Of a stretch of DNA of 64,000 nucleotides, positions 9,256 to 18,967 are shown piece by piece. The position numbers and the translations under genes were made by a program. This stretch comes from Flavobacterium sp. JAD_PAG50586_2 (GTDB lineage: Bacteria > Bacteroidota > Bacteroidia > Flavobacteriales > Flavobacteriaceae). The stretch is taken from contig CP096136.1 of NCBI GenBank assembly GCA_023213215.1, positions 3,038,001 through 3,102,000 on the forward strand, read 5' to 3'. A model generated the notes under the pieces. That model did not search any database, was not told where the DNA came from, and saw only the letters and a program-made list of their open reading frames with translations. Within the stretch, counting starts at the first letter, position 1; every line of letters starts with the position of its first letter.

Positions 9256-10644
9256 ATGCCAACACTTCCAAAAGGCCATCCAAAATTACTTAATGCCTGG
9301 GCTTTCTATGACTGGGCTAATTCAGTTTATAGCTTAGTTATAGCTTCTGCTGTTTTTCCAATTTATTATGAAATGATTTTCAAGGAAAGCGACCGCAATT
9401 ACGTCACTATTTTTGGAATGCAATGTAAAGATACTGCTATGATTAGCTTTGTTACGGCATTTGCATTTTTAATGGTTGCCATTTTCTCTCCTTTCCTCTC
9501 AGGAATTGCTGATTACATCGGAAACAAGAAGGCTTTTATGCGTTTCTTTTGTTATATAGGTGGTATTTCGTGCATTACCTTATATTGGTTTGACATCGAT
9601 AATTTGTTTTGGAGCTACACTTCGTATTTTTTTGGATTGATTGGATTTTGGTCCAGCTTGGTATTTTATAATTCATATCTTCCGGACATTGCTTTTCCCG
9701 AACAACAGGACAGGGTCAGTGCGCGAGGTTTTTCTATGGGATATATTGGTAGTACATTATTGCTTATCTTTAATTTGGCAATGGTTATGTTTCCTGATTT
9801 TTTTGGAATTGAAACGGCTAAGGAAGCCATGAAGATTTCATTCCTCACTGTTGGAATCTGGTGGATAGGCTTTAGCCATGTTACTTATTATTATTTGCCA
9901 AAAGGAAACAAGAATGATGCTAAGCTAACTAGGGATTTTATCTTTAAAGGATTCAATGAATTAAAGAAAGTTTGGAAACAGCTTCAGCAGAATCTACCCT
10001 TAAAAAGATACTTATACAGCTATTTTGTTTTCATAATGGCAGTACAGACAGTAATGCTTATAGCCACTTATTTTGGTGCCACCGAAATCAACTGGAAAAG
10101 TTCAGATGACCCAACACTGGCCGGATTGGATAAAATATTCCAGGTGAAACAGACAGGCTTGATAATCTGTATACTATTGATACAATTGGTTGCAGTTATC
10201 GGAGCCGTAATTACCTCAAGGGCGTCCGAAAAGTTCGGAAACATTAATACTCTGATCTTTCTGAATGCCTTTTGGGCTATTTTATGTGTTTTTGCTTACT
10301 TTGTAGAAACGCCAAATGAATTTTATGGCATAGCTGGCTTTGTTGGTTTGGTTATGGGTGGAATTCAGTCGCTGGCACGCTCAACCTATTCGAAGCTGCT
10401 TCCGGAAACAGAAGATACAGCTTCGTTCTTCAGTTTTTACGATGTGACGGAAAAAGTAGGAATTGTAATTGGAATGTCAATTTATGGAACAGTAGACCAA
10501 ATCACTGGCAGTATGCGAAATGCTATAGTATTTCTGGGCGCTTTTTTCATTATTGGATTACTACTTTTATTAAGAGTTCCAAAAAAGCATTGTCATAAAT
10601 TTAAAAAAAATTATATTTGGTCTTTATTTATAAAATTAATATGA
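9256..10644 (+). CDS. MFS transporter, UMF1/Atg22-like
   Basis: Polytopic protein with about 12 membrane segments. The N-terminal signature LLNAWAFYDWANSVYSLVIASAVFPIYYE is typical of the UMF1 (Atg22-like) branch of the major facilitator superfamily; the substrate is unknown. The written frame ends in an unusual basic tail (KKHCHKFKKNYIWS) that runs 4 bp into the next gene and through that gene's promoter. One more A in the A6 run at 10581-10586 would give PKKALS-stop at 10598, a much more natural end, so the last 15 residues may be an artefact of a one-base deletion. Confidence 0.88.
   Translation: MPTLPKGHPKLLNAWAFYDWANSVYSLVIASAVFPIYYEMIFKESDRNYVTIFGMQCKDTAMISFVTAFAFLMVAIFSPFLSGIADYIGNKKAFMRFFCYIGGISCITLYWFDIDNLFWSYTSYFFGLIGFWSSLVFYNSYLPDIAFPEQQDRVSARGFSMGYIGSTLLLIFNLAMVMFPDFFGIETAKEAMKISFLTVGIWWIGFSHVTYYYLPKGNKNDAKLTRDFIFKGFNELKKVWKQLQQNLPLKRYLYSYFVFIMAVQTVMLIATYFGATEINWKSSDDPTLAGLDKIFQVKQTGLIICILLIQLVAVIGAVITSRASEKFGNINTLIFLNAFWAILCVFAYFVETPNEFYGIAGFVGLVMGGIQSLARSTYSKLLPETEDTASFFSFYDVTEKVGIVIGMSIYGTVDQITGSMRNAIVFLGAFFIIGLLLLLRVPKKHCHKFKKNYIWSLFIKLI
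10590..10619 (+). promoter_or_regulatory. Bacteroidota-type promoter of the 10641 lipoprotein gene
   Basis: TTG at 10590-10592, exactly 19 bp, then TATATTTG at 10612-10619: a full match to the TTG-N19-TAnnTTTG consensus. It ends 21 bp before the ATG. Confidence 0.75.
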
Positions 10645-11534
10645 AAAACATAAAATTTTTAGCGGCGATATTTTTAATTTTTGCTGCCTTCACTTTCACT
10701 TCGTGTGAAAATGAGCCCATTGATAGCGCTATCGATTTAGATGATTTTGAACCTCCAACGAACGGACCAACCGTTTTTAAAGCTGATTTTGGTGGTGAAA
10801 CATGGACTTCGACTGTAGCACAGGCTTTAATTTCCGGGAATTTTATTTCGATTGGAGCTACCAAGGCTGATGGATCAACATTTTCTTTTTTAGTTGAATC
10901 AAATTCGGTAGGAACTTATCCGGCAAATACCAATATATTGGCTTACACTCCTGCTGGTTCAGAATATGGATATTGGTCAGTTAATTTTGCCAATGAAGCA
11001 GAAAACACAGGTTCGATTACGATTACAAATATTAATACGGTAAACAAAACTATTTCAGGAACATTCACATATAAAGGATTCTGGTCCGATCTGGATAATA
11101 CTTCAATCATTCCAGTTGACTTTACGAATGGTGTGTTTACTAACGTGCCTTACATTACGCAGACAGAAACTGGTGATACTTTTTTTGCTAAGGTTGGCGG
11201 GACAGAATTTGCAGATGTTGATATTTTAACTGTTATAACTGATATTAACGGTCAGGAATTCATAAGCGTTGGTGCTCAGACTGCTGCTTTGGATGACATG
11301 ACTATCTCAGTCAGAAGCAGTTTAACAACTGGAACTTATCCTATTACAGGAGACATTGCGGTTGATAATGTTCAGGCAATTTGTACTATGAACAGTGTTG
11401 AACAACAAGCCGTTTCAGGAAGTATAACGATAATCAGCAAAACCGCAGATCATATTAAAGGAACATTCCAATATGTGACTAATGGAACATCACCATTTAC
11501 GGTTACCGAAGGTGCCTTTGATGTAGATTATTAG
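10641..11534 (+). CDS. DUF6252-like lipoprotein with duplicated domain
   Basis: Lipoprotein of about 297 aa from ATG 10641; signal MKNIKFLAAIFLIFAAFTFTSC with Cys22 as lipidation site. The mature part holds two related beta-rich halves: the first starts with FKADFGGETW and contains FISIGATKADGSTF, the second starts with FFAKVGGTEF and contains FISVGAQTAALDDM; both have a GTYP turn. This layout resembles the DUF6252 lipoproteins of Flavobacteriia, whose function is unknown. It has its own promoter and terminator, so it is monocistronic. Confidence 0.8.
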   Translation: MKNIKFLAAIFLIFAAFTFTSCENEPIDSAIDLDDFEPPTNGPTVFKADFGGETWTSTVAQALISGNFISIGATKADGSTFSFLVESNSVGTYPANTNILAYTPAGSEYGYWSVNFANEAENTGSITITNINTVNKTISGTFTYKGFWSDLDNTSIIPVDFTNGVFTNVPYITQTETGDTFFAKVGGTEFADVDILTVITDINGQEFISVGAQTAALDDMTISVRSSLTTGTYPITGDIAVDNVQAICTMNSVEQQAVSGSITIISKTADHIKGTFQYVTNGTSPFTVTEGAFDVDY

Positions 11535-11560
11535 TAGAAAGCCGAATTATAAAAATTATA

Positions 11561-11595
11561 AATCCGTCTCGTTGCATAACCTGACGGATTTTTTT
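11561..11595 (+). terminator. Rho-independent terminator after the DUF6252-like gene
   Basis: Stem aatccgtc/gacggatt with a 14-nt loop and a following T run. Confidence 0.85.
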
Positions 11596-11767
11596 ATGGC
11601 ATAATACTTGACAGATTAAGATGCTAATCGGTACTATATGTTCGTATAGCGATTTTAACCAAAAACAAATGCTATACATCGATTTTAATTAATTTGTAGG
11701 GAAAGATGTCCTACATTTGTTTAGCATTATATAATTTCTAATGTCATTTTGACTTTAATAAAAAAGT

Positions 11768-14218
11768 ATGTCAAGCCAAAATATTATTTCCTTTGACAAT
11801 TTGTCACTACAGGAATTCGATACCGAAACAGATTTAATTCCACTTCTAACACCAGAAGACGAGGAAGAAATGAACAAAGAGGAACTACCAGGTTCTTTGC
11901 CTATCTTACCTCTGAGAAACACCGTTTTATTTCCGGGAGTGGTTATACCCATTTCGGCCGGAAGGGACAAATCCATCAAGCTGATTAATGATGCCAATGC
12001 GGGAAACAAGATCATTGGTGTTGTTGCCCAAAAAAATGAAGAGGATGAAGATCCAACCAAAAATGATATTTACACCGTTGGAACGGTAGCCCAGATTCTG
12101 CGTGTCCTTAAAATGCCAGATGGAAATATCACGGTTATCCTGCAAGGTAAAAAGCGTTTCGAAATTGACGCTGTCACTTCTGAGATACCCTATCTTAGAG
12201 CCAGTATAAAGGAAGTCGAAGAAAAAAGACCTGGCAAACAAGATACTGAATTTAATGCAATTACTGATTCCATAAGGGAATTGGCAATCGAAATCATAAA
12301 AGAAAGTCCAAACATTCCAACCGAAGCTACTTTTGCTATCAAGAATATTGAAAGCCAATCGTTTCTGATCAATTTTGTTTCTTCCAATATGAATCTCACG
12401 GTTAAGGAAAAACAAGATTTACTAGCAGTAAATGTCTTAAAGGAAAGAGCTCTAGAGACCTTGCGTTTCATGAATATCGAGTTACAGAAACTGGAACTTA
12501 AAAATGATATTCAATCCAAAGTGCGTTTTGATTTAGACCAGCAACAACGTGAATATTTCCTGCACCAGCAAATGAAAACCATCCAGGAAGAATTGGGTGG
12601 CGTTTCCAATGAACAGGAAATTGAGGAAATGCGAATGAAAGCCAAAACCAAAACATGGGACGCAAAAACAGCCAAGCATTTTGATAAGGAAATTTCAAAA
12701 ATGCAGCGAATGAATCCACAAGCTCCTGATTTTGGAATACAACGAAATTATTTGGAGTTATTCTTAGAACTTCCATGGAACCATTATTCGAAAGATAACT
12801 TCGATTTGCAACGTGCTCAGAAAATCATCGACCGTGACCATTTTGGTTTGGATGATGTGAAGAAAAGAATCATTGAACATTTGGCAGTCTTAAAGTTGCG
12901 AAATGATATGAAATCACCAATATTATGTTTAACCGGACCTCCGGGAGTTGGAAAAACATCTATTGGCAAATCTATTGCTGAAGCATTAGGAAGAGAATAT
13001 GTACGTATTTCCCTTGGCGGATTACGTGATGAAGCGGAAATACGTGGACACCGTAAAACCTATATCGGTGCTATGCCGGGAAGAATTATCCAAAGCCTTA
13101 AAAAAGCAGGAACATCGAATCCTGTTTTTGTTTTGGATGAGATTGATAAATTGTCAAATAGCAATCAGGGTGATCCGTCTTCAGCTCTGCTTGAGGTTTT
13201 AGATCCTGAGCAAAACAGTGAGTTTTATGACAACTTCCTTGAGATGGGGTATGATTTGTCAAAAGTGATGTTCATTGCAACTTCCAATAATATGAGCACA
13301 ATCCAGCCTGCATTGAAAGATAGGATGGAAGTAATCAAGATGACAGGTTATACAATCGAGGAAAAAATTGAAATCGCACGCAAACATTTGTTTCCAAAAC
13401 AATTGAAGGAACACGGATTAAAGCCGAAGGATTTATCTATTGGTAAAAAGCAATTGGAAAAGATTGTAGAAGGATACACCCGTGAATCAGGAGTCAGGAG
13501 TTTGGAACAAAAATTAGCGCAGGTTATCCGAAATGCTGCCAAATCTGTAGCTATGGAAGAAGAATATAATCTAAAGGTTACAGATGAAGATATTGTAAAG
13601 ATTTTAGGTGCACCCAAATTATCGCGGGACAAATCAGAAAGCAATGATGTTGCCGGCGTTGTAACGGGCTTAGCATGGACTTCTGTTGGTGGTGATATTT
13701 TGTTTATTGAGTCATTGATTTCGGCAGGAAAAGGGAATTTAACTTTGACTGGGAATTTAGGAACCGTAATGAAAGAATCGGCAACGATTGCATTGGAATA
13801 CATAAAATCTAATGCAGATCTTTTTGGTTTGCAACCTGAAATGATATCCAAATACAACATCCACCTCCACGTTCCGGAAGGCGCAACGCCCAAAGATGGT
13901 CCAAGTGCCGGAATTGCGATGCTTACTTCATTGGTTTCCCTTCTGACCCAACGAAAGGTAAAGAAAAACTTAGCCATGACAGGAGAAATAACGTTGCGTG
14001 GAAAGGTTTTACCGGTTGGCGGAATTAAGGAAAAAATCCTTGCTGCAAAAAGAGCAAACATCAAAGAGATTATCCTCTGCCACGAAAATAAAAGTGACAT
14101 CGAAGAAATCAAAGCGGAATATATTGCAGGACTGACTTTCCATTATGTAAAGGAAATGAGCGAAGTAATTGATTACGCATTGACAAAAGAGAAAGTGAAA
14201 AACGCTAAGAAGCTCTGA
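11768..14218 (+). CDS. lon: Endopeptidase La (Lon protease)
   Basis: Cytoplasmic ATP-dependent protease, 816 aa (normal length). An acidic N-terminal extension precedes the LON substrate-binding domain (LPILPLRNTVLFPG near 44), then a coiled coil, an AAA+ module with Walker A GPPGVGKTS and Walker B FVLDEIDK, and the Ser-Lys protease domain with Ser713 in KDGPSAGIA and Lys about 756 in GGIKEKILA. Start ATG 11768 is the first in frame after a 230-bp leader. A TACATTTG box at 11712-11719 may be its -7 element, although the nearest TTG is only 15 bp upstream. Monocistronic, with a terminator after it. Confidence 0.97.
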   Translation: MSSQNIISFDNLSLQEFDTETDLIPLLTPEDEEEMNKEELPGSLPILPLRNTVLFPGVVIPISAGRDKSIKLINDANAGNKIIGVVAQKNEEDEDPTKNDIYTVGTVAQILRVLKMPDGNITVILQGKKRFEIDAVTSEIPYLRASIKEVEEKRPGKQDTEFNAITDSIRELAIEIIKESPNIPTEATFAIKNIESQSFLINFVSSNMNLTVKEKQDLLAVNVLKERALETLRFMNIELQKLELKNDIQSKVRFDLDQQQREYFLHQQMKTIQEELGGVSNEQEIEEMRMKAKTKTWDAKTAKHFDKEISKMQRMNPQAPDFGIQRNYLELFLELPWNHYSKDNFDLQRAQKIIDRDHFGLDDVKKRIIEHLAVLKLRNDMKSPILCLTGPPGVGKTSIGKSIAEALGREYVRISLGGLRDEAEIRGHRKTYIGAMPGRIIQSLKKAGTSNPVFVLDEIDKLSNSNQGDPSSALLEVLDPEQNSEFYDNFLEMGYDLSKVMFIATSNNMSTIQPALKDRMEVIKMTGYTIEEKIEIARKHLFPKQLKEHGLKPKDLSIGKKQLEKIVEGYTRESGVRSLEQKLAQVIRNAAKSVAMEEEYNLKVTDEDIVKILGAPKLSRDKSESNDVAGVVTGLAWTSVGGDILFIESLISAGKGNLTLTGNLGTVMKESATIALEYIKSNADLFGLQPEMISKYNIHLHVPEGATPKDGPSAGIAMLTSLVSLLTQRKVKKNLAMTGEITLRGKVLPVGGIKEKILAAKRANIKEIILCHENKSDIEEIKAEYIAGLTFHYVKEMSEVIDYALTKEKVKNAKKL

Positions 14219-14240
14219 TTTTTTAGAAGAAATAAAAACA

Positions 14241-14275
14241 AAGGCATAAGTAAAACAACGCTTATGCCTTTTTCG
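14241..14275 (+). terminator. Rho-independent terminator after lon
   Basis: Stem aaggcataag/cttatgcctt with a 10-nt loop and a T run. Confidence 0.9.
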
Positions 14276-14350
14276 TTTAACTTTTTTTCATCCGATATAA
14301 AATAATATCTTCGCATTTCCGTTATAGTATATTGCATAAGCCATTTTTTA

Positions 14351-15382
14351 ATGTTTAAAAAAGTAATTTGTATTGGGTTTTGTCTCGCCAGTCTGATCAG
14401 TTTTGGTCAAATTGGAGGAAAATCAATATACCAATTCCTGAACTTAGTGACTTCGCCGAGACAGGCAGCTTTAGGCGGAAAAGTGATTACTTTTTATGAC
14501 AGCGATGTCAATCAGGGACACTTCAATCCTGCGAATATAAATGCTGAAATGGATAATAAACTTTCCTTAAACTACGGAAGTTTATTTGGTGAAGTAACTT
14601 ATGGCACAGCTTCTTACGCTTATACTTATGACAGGCACGTCCAGACTTTTTTCGGTGGGGTGAATTATGTGAACTACGGAAAATTTGACGGTTACGATGA
14701 AAACGGTGTCGAAACATCAAGTTTTACAGGAAGCGAGGTTGCACTAACATTTGGTTATGCCTATAACATCCCTTTCTCTGATTTTTATGTGGGTGCGAAC
14801 GCCAAATTAATTTCCTCTACTTTAGAAACTTATAATTCATTTGGTGCTGCAATTGATATTGGAGCCATGTTCATTGATACCCGAAACGATGTAAACTGGG
14901 CAATTTCGATTAGGAATGTTGGAACCCAGATTACCACTTATGCCGATACAAGAGAGAAATTACCGTTGGAAGTTTTACTTGGAGTGTCTCAATTGATGGA
15001 AAATGTTCCAATCCGCTGGCACTTAACGCTCGAAAATATGCAGCAATGGCAATTGGCATTTTCCAATCCAAATAGGGCAGAAGGGTCGTTGGATGGAGGT
15101 TCAACTCCTGAAAAAGTTTCTGTTTTCGGAAATGCATTGCGACACGTTATCGTTGGCATCGAATTGTTTCCTGAGAAATCCTTTAACCTGAGATTGGGCT
15201 ATAATTTCAGAAGAGCCGAAGAATTGCGTATCTTGGAGCAGCGAAATTTCTCAGGGCTTTCGGTAGGTTTCGGACTGAAAATGAATAAGCTGAAATTCAA
15301 TTATTCCTATTCCCGTTACACACTTGCCGCAAATACCAGCTTATTTGGCCTGACCATAGATTTTGCAGATAATCAATATTAA
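14351..15382 (+). CDS. porQ: Type IX secretion system protein PorQ
   Basis: Outer-membrane beta-barrel of 343 aa in the FadL/PorV-like group; PorQ works with PorU, PorV and PorZ in the attachment complex that finishes type IX export. The signal peptide is MFKKVICIGFCLASLISFGQ. The N-terminal motif IYQFLNLVTSPRQAALGGK is characteristic of PorQ. It is followed 13 bp later by cmk, a porQ-cmk pairing that implies one transcript. Its presence agrees with the two T9SS-sorted proteins encoded at 25109 and 53121. Confidence 0.93.
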   Translation: MFKKVICIGFCLASLISFGQIGGKSIYQFLNLVTSPRQAALGGKVITFYDSDVNQGHFNPANINAEMDNKLSLNYGSLFGEVTYGTASYAYTYDRHVQTFFGGVNYVNYGKFDGYDENGVETSSFTGSEVALTFGYAYNIPFSDFYVGANAKLISSTLETYNSFGAAIDIGAMFIDTRNDVNWAISIRNVGTQITTYADTREKLPLEVLLGVSQLMENVPIRWHLTLENMQQWQLAFSNPNRAEGSLDGGSTPEKVSVFGNALRHVIVGIELFPEKSFNLRLGYNFRRAEELRILEQRNFSGLSVGFGLKMNKLKFNYSYSRYTLAANTSLFGLTIDFADNQY

Positions 15383-15395
15383 ACATACAATACAG

Positions 15396-16087
15396 TTGAA
15401 AAAATTACCATTGCCATCGACGGATTTTCCTCTACGGGAAAAAGTACATTAGCCAAACAGTTAGCCAAACATTTGGGTTACGTCTATGTTGATACTGGTG
15501 CGATGTATCGGGCGGTCACTTTTTTTGCGATGCAGAATGGCTATATCCATAAAGATTTTTTCGATAAACAAACGCTGATAAACAGCCTGCCGTACATCAA
15601 ACTTCATTTCGAATTCAATGCCGATTTAGGTTTTGCCGAAATGTACCTGAATGATGTCAATATCGAAAAGGAAATCAGAACTCTCGAAGTTTCTAATTTT
15701 GTAAGCCTTGTTGCCGAGGTTTCCGAAGTTCGTGCCAAATTGGTGGAACAGCAGCAGGAAATGGGTAAGGGAAAAGGGATTGTAATGGATGGCCGGGATA
15801 TTGGAACCGTAGTTTTCCCGAAAGCCGAACTCAAGATTTTCATGACAGCCAGTTCAGAAACCCGTGCGCAAAGACGTTTTGATGAGCTACAGGAAAAAGG
15901 CCAGGAAGTGTCTTTTGAGGAAGTTTTAAAAAACGTAGAAGAGCGGGATTACATTGATACACACCGCGATGATTCTCCACTCCGCAAAGCCGATGACGCT
16001 ATCGAAATAGATAATTCCTACCTCACTCGCGACGAACAATTCAACGCCGTTTTGGAAATGGTGGACGATGTGACGAAATCGTTATAA
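15396..16087 (+). CDS. cmk: (d)CMP kinase (start affected by a one-base deletion)
   Basis: Cytidylate kinase, about 230 aa, which phosphorylates CMP and dCMP. The P-loop is DGFSSTGKSTLAKQ near 15419, followed by VDTGAMYRAVT and VMDGRDIGTVVFP, both standard for Cmk. In the coding frame there is no start codon between the porQ stop and the P-loop. A TTG at 15396 followed by seven A would give MKKITIAIDGF, the normal N-terminus, but the run (15399-15404) has six A. I therefore place the start at TTG 15396 with one missing A; a conservative in-frame start would be TTG 15473, which would lose the P-loop and cannot be right. Confidence 0.9.
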
Positions 16088-16091
16088 ATTT

Positions 16092-16121
16092 TTGTATATC
16101 TCAATTATAATAGTAGATTTA
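16092..16121 (+). promoter_or_regulatory. Promoter of the nucleoside permease gene
   Basis: TTG at 16092-16094, 19-bp spacer, TAGATTTA at 16114-16121 (one mismatch to TAnnTTTG), 32 bp before the ATG. Confidence 0.55.
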
Positions 16122-16153
16122 CGGGTTGTTATTTTAAAACCTAAACCACTATT

Positions 16154-17410
16154 ATGAGTATAAAAAACAGATTAATCGCCATGAACTTCTTTCAGTTCTT
16201 TGTTTGGGGTGCTTGGCTTATTACGATTGCTAACTTTTGGTTCGGAACCAAACAATGGGACGGAACACAGTTCGGATTGGTTTTCGGTACAATGGGAATA
16301 GCTTCTTTATTCATGCCAACCTTAACCGGAATCCTTGCAGACAGATGGATTAATGCCGAAAAATTATATGGGATACTTCATATTTTGTATGCCTTCGTTC
16401 TGTTTTATCTTCCTCAGGTAGAAACGCCGACAAACTTTATTTATGTGATGCTTTTGGCCATGTGTTTTTACATGCCAACTATAGCGCTATCAAATTCTAT
16501 TTCCTACACCGCTTTAAAAAACAATGATGACAGCGATGTTGTTAAAGATTTTCCTCCAATTAGGGTTTGGGGAACCATAGGTTTTATTGCTGCGATGTGG
16601 TTAACTAATTTATCAGGAAATAAAGCAACAGCTTATCAGTTTTACATTGCCGGAATTGCTGCAATTTTACTTGGATTGTATTCTTTTACTTTACCAAAAT
16701 GCAAGCCGCAGCATATAAAAGGTGGAAAAGAGACGTTTATTGAATCTTTAGGATTGGAAGCTTTTAAATTATTTGGGACTTATAAAATGGCGTTGTTTTT
16801 TATATTTTCTATGTTTTTAGGTGGAGCATTACAGTTGACAAATGCTTATGGCGATGTTTTCTTAGATGAGTTCAAAAATATTCCCGAATATTCTGATTCA
16901 TTCGTGGTAAAATATTCTACCATAATTATGTCGATCTCACAGATTTCTGAAACCTTATTTATTCTTGCTATTCCGTTTTTCTTAAAACGATTTGGAATCA
17001 AACAGGTTATGCTGATTTCAATGCTGGCTTGGGTTTTACGTTTCGGTTTATTCGCTTACGGAAATCCAACTGACGGATTATGGATGATTATAATGTCTTG
17101 TATTGTTTATGGAATGGCATTTGATTTCTTCAACATTTCAGGATCTTTGTTTGTTGAAACAACAACTGATTCTAAAATCCGCGCGAGTGCACAAGGATTG
17201 TTTATGATGATGACCAATGGATTCGGAGCCATATTAGGAAGCTATACTTCTGGTTGGGCAATCGATAAGTTTTTTACACATGACAAAGTAAGAGACTGGC
17301 ATAACATATGGCTTGCATTTGCTGTATATTCTTTAGTGATTGCAATTGCTTTTGCCGTTTTATTTAAGCATAAACACAATCCAAAAGATGTTGCAGAAGT
17401 AACACATTAA
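16154..17410 (+). CDS. Nucleoside permease, NupG/XapB-like MFS
   Basis: Inner-membrane nucleoside:proton symporter family protein of 418 aa with about 12 membrane segments. The N-terminus MNFFQFFVWGAWLITIANFW and the loop IRVWGTIGFIAAMWL match the nucleoside_H+ symporter (NHS) branch of the major facilitator superfamily. It probably imports nucleosides for salvage; specificity cannot be read from the sequence. It converges on the symporter gene that ends at 17446, with a shared terminator between them. Confidence 0.9.
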   Translation: MSIKNRLIAMNFFQFFVWGAWLITIANFWFGTKQWDGTQFGLVFGTMGIASLFMPTLTGILADRWINAEKLYGILHILYAFVLFYLPQVETPTNFIYVMLLAMCFYMPTIALSNSISYTALKNNDDSDVVKDFPPIRVWGTIGFIAAMWLTNLSGNKATAYQFYIAGIAAILLGLYSFTLPKCKPQHIKGGKETFIESLGLEAFKLFGTYKMALFFIFSMFLGGALQLTNAYGDVFLDEFKNIPEYSDSFVVKYSTIIMSISQISETLFILAIPFFLKRFGIKQVMLISMLAWVLRFGLFAYGNPTDGLWMIIMSCIVYGMAFDFFNISGSLFVETTTDSKIRASAQGLFMMMTNGFGAILGSYTSGWAIDKFFTHDKVRDWHNIWLAFAVYSLVIAIAFAVLFKHKHNPKDVAEVTH

Positions 17411-17420
17411 AATAAAATGA

Positions 17421-17449
17421 AGGGCCTAAGTAATTAGGCTCTTTTTTAT
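17421..17449 (+). terminator. Terminator between convergent transporter genes
   Basis: Stem gcctaa/ttaggc (17424-17439) extended by G-C and G-T pairs, followed by six T on the plus strand; only a weak T-rich tail on the minus strand. Confidence 0.8.
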
Positions 17450-18660
17450 TCCAATTCCATTGGATGTTCCGGATTGACAAATTCATTTTCATTTTTGGAG
17501 ATTACTATTGCTGCCACACCGTTTCCAATAAAATTGGTGATTGCCCTTGCCTCGCTCATAAATTTGTCAACGCCTAAAAGAAAAGCCAATCCTTCCACCG
17601 GGATTTTATGGATGGCTGTGAGTGTAGATGCCAATACAATAAAACCACTTCCGGTAACTCCGGCAGCACCTTTTGAAGTAATCATCAAAAGTCCAATTAT
17701 TGTCAGGATTTCAGAAAATGAAAGCTGCACATTATACAACTGCGCCAAAAAAATGACAGCCATTGAAAGATAGATGGATGTTCCGTCAAGGTTGAAGGAA
17801 TATCCGGTTGGCACTACCAATCCCACTACCGATTTACTGCAGCCCATGCGTTCCAGTTTATTCATCAAGTTAGGCAAAGCAGGCTCTGATGAAGAAGTTC
17901 CAAGAACAATCAGCAGTTCCGCTTTCAGGTATTTGATAAAATCCAGAATGTTTATTTTGTAATATCTGAGAATGCTTCCGAGTACAAGAAATATAAAAAT
18001 AGCCATCGTGACATAAACGGTAAGCATTAGTTTTCCTAAAGGTATCAGCGTGTGAAGTCCGAACTTACCAACGGTGTATGCCATTCCGCCAAAAGCACCA
18101 AGTGGAGCTAAATACATAACGAATTTTAAAGCTTTAAAAACAAACTTCGACCAATTATAAAGTGTAGCTACTATTGCTTCCCGTCTTTTGTGATAGTTCA
18201 AAGCGATGCCACAGATGATGGCAACTACTAAAACCTGAAGTGTAAAATTGCTTAGGAAGAAATCAATCCAACTAAAAGCTTTTGGACTGGAAATGTATTT
18301 ACCGGCATCTTCAATTGCTAACCCTGATTTGTCGATTTTTCCGGGTTGGATGATATACGCAGCTGCCACTCCAATTATCAAAGCGAATGTGGTTACGATT
18401 TCGAAATAGATAAGTGATTTGATTCCGATTCGGCCCACTTTTTTCAAATCACCCATGCCTGCAATTCCCAAAACGATGGTCAGGAAGATGATTGGCCCAA
18501 TAAAAATCTTAACGAGTTGTATGAAAGAATCGCCAACGATTTTCATTTTTTGTCCGTTTTCAGGATTGAAATGCCCTAACAGAACACCGCAAATTATGGC
18601 AATCAAAACCCAGAAGGTTAGGTTGGTTGTGACTTTGAATAAAAGCGATTCTTTTTTCAT
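17446..18660 (-). CDS. Dicarboxylate/amino acid:cation symporter (DAACS family)
   Basis: Secondary transporter of about 404 aa from ATG 18660 (MKKESLLFKVTTNLTFW). A longer reading from 18720 adds a 20-residue tail with no support. Signatures are the serine-rich hairpin LGTSSSEPALPNLM, the unwound-helix motif FNLDGTSIYLSMAV and SKGAAGVTGSGFIVLAS, all diagnostic for the GltP/DctA fold. The substrate is likely a C4-dicarboxylate or glutamate/aspartate. It is a single gene facing away from rpsA. Confidence 0.92.
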   Translation of the reverse strand: MKKESLLFKVTTNLTFWVLIAIICGVLLGHFNPENGQKMKIVGDSFIQLVKIFIGPIIFLTIVLGIAGMGDLKKVGRIGIKSLIYFEIVTTFALIIGVAAAYIIQPGKIDKSGLAIEDAGKYISSPKAFSWIDFFLSNFTLQVLVVAIICGIALNYHKRREAIVATLYNWSKFVFKALKFVMYLAPLGAFGGMAYTVGKFGLHTLIPLGKLMLTVYVTMAIFIFLVLGSILRYYKINILDFIKYLKAELLIVLGTSSSEPALPNLMNKLERMGCSKSVVGLVVPTGYSFNLDGTSIYLSMAVIFLAQLYNVQLSFSEILTIIGLLMITSKGAAGVTGSGFIVLASTLTAIHKIPVEGLAFLLGVDKFMSEARAITNFIGNGVAAIVISKNENEFVNPEHPMELE

Positions 18661-18967
18661 TGCCCGAATGTAACATTTTATTCCATACAAATCCCAATCT
18701 AGCCCCGATAGTAGTGGCACGCAGTAGAACGGATAGCGGGAAAATGGAAACCAAAAAAGCCCAAGCCATTCGCTTCTTATTTTTTACAGAATATTTAACT
18801 TTTTTCTTTTGTTAATTGTTTTGTAGTTAGGAAATTATGTTTAATTTTGCAAACCTTTTGGCGAAGAAGAGTTTCCATTAGGTATCAACTATTTAAAACT
18901 AACACTGTTGTGTTTTTAATCGCATTAAGAAACTCGAAGGACATGACATACAAATTATTTTATCAGC
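18661..18967. other. 307-bp divergent intergenic region upstream of rpsA
   Basis: No coding sequence supported. It contains the 5' leader of the symporter gene on the minus strand and the rpsA promoter and a long (about 110 nt) rpsA leader on the plus strand. Confidence 0.6.
18821..18849 (+). promoter_or_regulatory. rpsA promoter
   Basis: TTG at 18821-18823, 18-bp spacer, TAATTTTG at 18842-18849 (full TAnnTTTG match). The resulting leader is about 110 nt, long enough for the autogenous control known for S1 in other bacteria (inference). Confidence 0.65.

Noticed and set aside
11927-12415. 162-aa frame opposite lon
   Set aside because: Shadow of the lon N-terminal domain; no start context or homology.
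13348-14112. 254-aa frame opposite lon
   Set aside because: Lies wholly within the lon coding sequence on the other strand, with no motif and biased composition; a shadow of lon.
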